Shown here: in pieces, positions 41,313 to 43,844 of the stretch
How the letters are laid out: every line of letters starts with the position of its first letter
Position numbering within the stretch: the first letter of the stretch is position 1
Origin: an uncultured Oscillospiraceae bacterium
GTDB taxonomy: Bacteria; Bacillota; Clostridia; Oscillospirales; Oscillospiraceae
Direction of reading: 5' to 3'
DNA: 43,844 nt
Assembly: GCA_944387015.1 (NCBI GenBank)
Contig: CALXDH010000021.1
Span: forward strand, 1-43,844
Notes under the pieces: model-generated
The model's input: the letters and a program-made list of their open reading frames with translations, nothing else
Told to the model about the DNA's origin: nothing
Databases searched by the model: none
Translations under genes and position numbers: made by a program

Positions 41313-41760
41313 TTGCGTCTCCTCCTTCCGTCCTAGGTATATCCGCCTGGAGCTGAAGTTCCATGGCATTCAGGGCGGTGATCATCGCATACCTCATAGT
41401 CTGGGTCGCAAAATCCATAGCAAACTCCGCACAGAGCGTCACGGCCTCCGCCCGGTCCCGTCCGCCGCTGCCGAAGTCCTGCTGTCCCGCCGTCAGACCG
41501 GTTTGAAGCAGCTCTTCCGCCTGCCGTCCATAGTCTCGCTGAAGCTCTGCCAGGCGTGCCATCGTGCGGCATCTGCAGGATCGAACCGTTTCCTCCAGGA
41601 GACGATCCTGCGCCTGGTATTCCTCCTGCAGCCGCTCCCGCTCCCGGTGTACCTGCTCCAAGTCCTTTCCCTGGAACAACCGGAGCCGGCTTTGCATCCT
41701 GACGTATTCCCGCTTCAATTCATGCAGTTTCACATCAAAGATCCCGTGTTCCAGTTCCAT
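41305..41760 (-). CDS. Coiled-coil protein of unknown function
   Basis: A 151-residue, mostly helical protein with a Glu/Arg/Gln-rich coiled-coil stretch (about 20-95: KREYVRMQSRLRLFQGKDL and RERERLQEEYQAQDRLLEE). It has no signal peptide or membrane helix. I do not recognise a family. The ATG at 41760 follows GGAAGG, and an in-frame TTG at 41787 with GGAG upstream is an alternative. Its stop overlaps the start of the ftsH remnant by eight bases, so the pair was probably once a coupled operon. It may have served or regulated the lost protease, but this is inference. Confidence 0.65.
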   Translation of the reverse strand: MELEHGIFDVKLHELKREYVRMQSRLRLFQGKDLEQVHRERERLQEEYQAQDRLLEETVRSCRCRTMARLAELQRDYGRQAEELLQTGLTAGQQDFGSGGRDRAEAVTLCAEFAMDFATQTMRYAMITALNAMELQLQADIPRTEGGDANE

Positions 41761-41860
41761 CGATGCACCTTCCTTTTCGCCGTTCAAACCGATTTCTCCA
41801 TTCTTTTATAACAGGGGACGCCGCCTGCCGCCACTGTCAATTTTTCTCCTTTGTCCAGAC

Positions 41861-41903
41861 AAAAAGCCCGAAGTGTCAAATATTTTGACACTTCGGGCTT
41901 TTT
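41861..41903. terminator. Terminator downstream of the TetR gene
   Basis: A perfect 20-bp stem (41861-41880 with 41884-41903) with a TAT loop and A-run/T-run ends. It separates the TetR gene from the coiled-coil gene. Confidence 0.88.
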
Positions 41904-41983
41904 GTTCAGACACTTCCCGCAAATTATCAGTGTTCGAATCCTATGGAATTTGCTACTGTTAGAAAGTCGGCCGGCTTACCGGA

Positions 41984-42532
41984 TCACGTCCGATCCGCAA
42001 AATGGAAGGTGATTTCCCCCGTCAAAAGGCGGCACAGCTGATTTGCCAAGGCATCCACATCCGGATTCTTCTGGCTCAGTACGCTCAGCATCATTCCCAC
42101 CAAGCCAAAGGAGCAGAAGGAGATCACCGTCTCAATATCCTCGGAAGAACCGGAGACACCAGAACCCTTGCCGCGAAGCAGTTCCTGAAGATAGGTCCGC
42201 ACCGCCCTGGAAAAGAGGAGCTCCATCTCCTTTCGGCGCTGGGAGGCCATCAGCTGTAAAATCAGCTGCCGGTGCTGGAATGTTTCATAGATCACGCCCC
42301 GGATCGCTTCCTTGTAGCTAGGCGCCGCAAGACTTTTCTCAATGGATTGCCGGAGCACCTGATCCTGATACCACTCCACCACCTCCATAATATCCTGAAA
42401 GTGGTAGTAAAAAGACTGGCGGCTGATGTTGCAGGCATCCACCAGCTCTTTCACTGTAATTTTATCCAGCTCCTTATGTTCCAGCAATTCATTCAAAGTA
42501 TCCGCGATCCTTGCTTTCATGTCTCCCGGCAT
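41984..42532 (-). CDS. TetR-family transcriptional regulator
   Basis: A 182-residue TetR-type regulator, closest in pattern to the DhaS/clostridial TetR-C group. The N-terminal helix-turn-helix lies at about residues 22-46 (ITVKELVDACNISRQSFYYHFQDI), and the rest is the all-helical ligand-binding domain. AGAAGGAG precedes the ATG. It is divergent from a GT8 glycosyltransferase gene, 270 bases away, which is a plausible target. I do not see a convincing TetR operator in that gap, and neither ligand nor target can be named. Confidence 0.92.
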   Translation of the reverse strand: MPGDMKARIADTLNELLEHKELDKITVKELVDACNISRQSFYYHFQDIMEVVEWYQDQVLRQSIEKSLAAPSYKEAIRGVIYETFQHRQLILQLMASQRRKEMELLFSRAVRTYLQELLRGKGSGVSGSSEDIETVISFCSFGLVGMMLSVLSQKNPDVDALANQLCRLLTGEITFHFADRT

Positions 42533-42802
42533 GGCAAACTCCTTCTATACGCATCCCCGCAAAAGTCGTTTTGGCTGTGCCATTCAGTTTAGCAGAAAAA
42601 CGCCGGCATGTCCAGCCGGAGCCCGCTGTGCCGGAAAGAAGGAACTTTCGTGGTTGCAGGCGCTGATTTCGGGAATCCTGCTTGTAGTACACTTCGATTC
42701 CGGATTTTTCAGCCGCCGCTTTTCACGCTGCGGCATCGTACGTTTCCGCGCGCCAGTACTCCCGTGCGCCGCGCGCAATTTTTTTGACAAGAGGTGACCA
42801 CA

Positions 42803-43657
42803 ATGGGTCCGATTTCCCTTCTGGTATCCCTGGACCAGGCATACCTTCCGCAGCTGCAGGTATTGCTGACCTCGCTGTACTTGAATAATCCCGGGGAGCG
42901 CTTTGATCTTTACCTGCTGCACAGCGGGATCCCGGCGCAGGCTTTGGCACCGGTCACTCAGCAATGCCTGCGGCTTCAATATCGTCTGTATCCGATTTTA
43001 ATGGAAGAGCAGCTGTTTGCCGATGCTCCAACCACAAAGCAATACCCCAGAGAGATGTACTATCGTCTGCTGGCCGGAACCGTTCTGCCCCGGCAGCTGA
43101 ACCGGATTCTCTATCTAGATCCTGATATATTGGTCATCAATCCCCTGCGGCCGCTCTGGGAACTGGATCTCGGCACGCACCTTTTCGCAGCAGCTGCACA
43201 CACCGGAAAGACAGAGCTCGCCAACAGCGTCAACCGCATCCGCCTGGGGACCCATCACGATTACTATAACTCCGGCGTCCTACTGATGAATTTGGAGGAA
43301 TGCAGACGTTCCATCTCCGCAGAGCAGATTTTCCGGTATGTAGCGGAGCATGAAAAAGAAATGCTTCTCCCCGACCAGGACATTCTCAACGCCCTCTACG
43401 GGAAGCGGATCTTACCGCTGGACGATGCCCTCTGGAATTACGACGCCCGCAATTATAACACGTACCGGCTGGCCAGTGCCGGTCAGCACGATCTGAACTG
43501 GGTGCTGCAGCATACGGCGATCCTCCATTTCTGCGGCAGGGCCAAGCCGTGGAAGCCAGGTTACTTCTATCGGTTCGGCGTTTTATATCTGCATTACGCC
43601 CAGGTGACCACCCGACACTTTCCCACGGCATCTTCTGCCAGTGTTTCCCGGCCCTGA
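42803..43657 (+). CDS. Glycosyltransferase family 8
   Basis: A 284-residue GT-A enzyme of family 8 (LgtC-like galactosyl/glucosyltransferases). Hallmarks are the N-terminal ISLLVSLDQAYLPQLQVLL, the metal-binding DxD in ILYLDPDILVINPL, YYNSGVLLMNL, LPDQDILNALYG and the C-terminal ILHFCGRAKPWKPGYFYRF. It would transfer a hexose from a nucleotide sugar onto a surface polymer or lipid. The ATG at 42803 is preferred over GTG at 42794 because AGAGGTG lies just upstream of it. The divergent TetR regulator may control it. Confidence 0.92.
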   Translation: MGPISLLVSLDQAYLPQLQVLLTSLYLNNPGERFDLYLLHSGIPAQALAPVTQQCLRLQYRLYPILMEEQLFADAPTTKQYPREMYYRLLAGTVLPRQLNRILYLDPDILVINPLRPLWELDLGTHLFAAAAHTGKTELANSVNRIRLGTHHDYYNSGVLLMNLEECRRSISAEQIFRYVAEHEKEMLLPDQDILNALYGKRILPLDDALWNYDARNYNTYRLASAGQHDLNWVLQHTAILHFCGRAKPWKPGYFYRFGVLYLHYAQVTTRHFPTASSASVSRP

Positions 43658-43762
43658 CCGGTCAGCCACAGACAATCAAGGTTTTCAATATAAAACAGCA
43701 GCGGAGTCCAAAAGACGCCCCCGCAAAAGGACAACAAAAAACCAATTTTGCGCATCAGCGTG

Positions 43763-43798
43763 GAAGGGCCTGCGGAAAATCCGCAGGCCCTTCTTTTT
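43763..43798. terminator. Terminator after the GT8 gene
   Basis: A perfect 13-bp stem (43763-43775 with 43781-43793) followed by TTTTT. It stands about 105 bases after the GT8 stop. The stretch between has no other feature. Confidence 0.85.
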
Positions 43799-43844
43799 GC
43801 GCACGTCAGAAAAGGGCGAAAACAGCCGGTTAACTGTCCTCGCC

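Noticed and set aside
41761-41843. A TTGACA and TATAAA pair upstream of the coiled-coil gene
   Set aside because: The spacer is 24 bases, too long for a sigma-A promoter.
42533-42802. Open frames of about 60-120 codons in the TetR-GT8 gap
   Set aside because: They have no family features or good ribosome sites. I see no gene in this 270-base gap, nor a clear TetR operator.
43830-43844. Possible 3' end of a minus-strand gene (a TAA preceded by four sense codons)
   Set aside because: Only 15 bases are visible. The terminator at 43763-43798 would suit it, but this is too little to call.

Overview
The window comes from a spore-forming, high-GC Firmicute. The best fit is a gut Clostridia member of the Oscillospiraceae type (Flavonifractor, Lawsonibacter or Intestinimonas relatives). 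This is inferred from dipicolinate synthase genes, a GerS/YdcC-like spore lipoprotein, an SLH-domain cell-wall protein, a CsaB pyruvyl transferase, a glmS ribozyme, a Phe T-box, AGGAGG-type ribosome sites and sigma-A promoters. I see no rRNA, tRNA, CRISPR array, insertion sequence or prophage. Gene density is high and there is no gene-free stretch above 300 bases except the roughly 360-base glmS leader, which holds the ribozyme.

Layout. 1-240: a strong leftward promoter driving something outside the window, and a terminator. 236-1659 (minus): dpaA-dpaB (spoVFA-spoVFB) for spore dipicolinate. 1820-3026: a HAD phosphatase and an HD hydrolase. 3061-6471: divergent cca (minus) and murC-proX (plus) with overlapping promoters. 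6619-9433 (minus): an SLH-GH25 wall hydrolase and an AEC transporter. 9693-11770 (minus): glmS with its self-cleaving ribozyme. 11898-12967: a DUF421/DUF4363 pair. 12971-14693 (minus): nrdR and two uncharacterised genes. 14857-18849 (minus): nnrE/D - gerS-like lipoprotein - alr - endoA, the clostridial/bacillar alr neighbourhood, but with no antitoxin gene seen for endoA. 18984-20537: an unknown lipoprotein. 20579-24704: T-box-controlled pheS-pheT. 24957-26684: ireB, a 102-residue unknown protein and an SH3-NlpC/P60 hydrolase. 26869-27366 (minus): a DUF4330 protein. 27487-30677: a glycosyltransferase-CsaB fusion and a nitrilase-family enzyme.

30752-40904 is the accessory metabolic block. A YheO-PAS/HTH regulator is divergent from ygeY-ygeW-arcC, followed by a BMP lipoprotein, an ABC ATPase and two permeases. 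YgeY (M20 hydrolase), YgeW (carbamoyltransferase) and ArcC (carbamate kinase) belong to the E. coli yge-type module that recent work links to anaerobic purine/urate breakdown. Together they could import a nucleoside or purine and gain ATP from a ureido intermediate through carbamoyl phosphate. The operon spacers carry several strong hairpins.

40985-43800: a coiled-coil gene coupled to an internally deleted ftsH remnant, a TetR regulator and a GT8 glycosyltransferase.

The points most worth checking are the compact yge operon with structured spacers, a roughly 100-residue insertion in PheT, the ftsH deletion, two divergent promoter pairs sharing a palindromic -10, the solitary EndoA, and the apparent ACG start of the AEC transporter.
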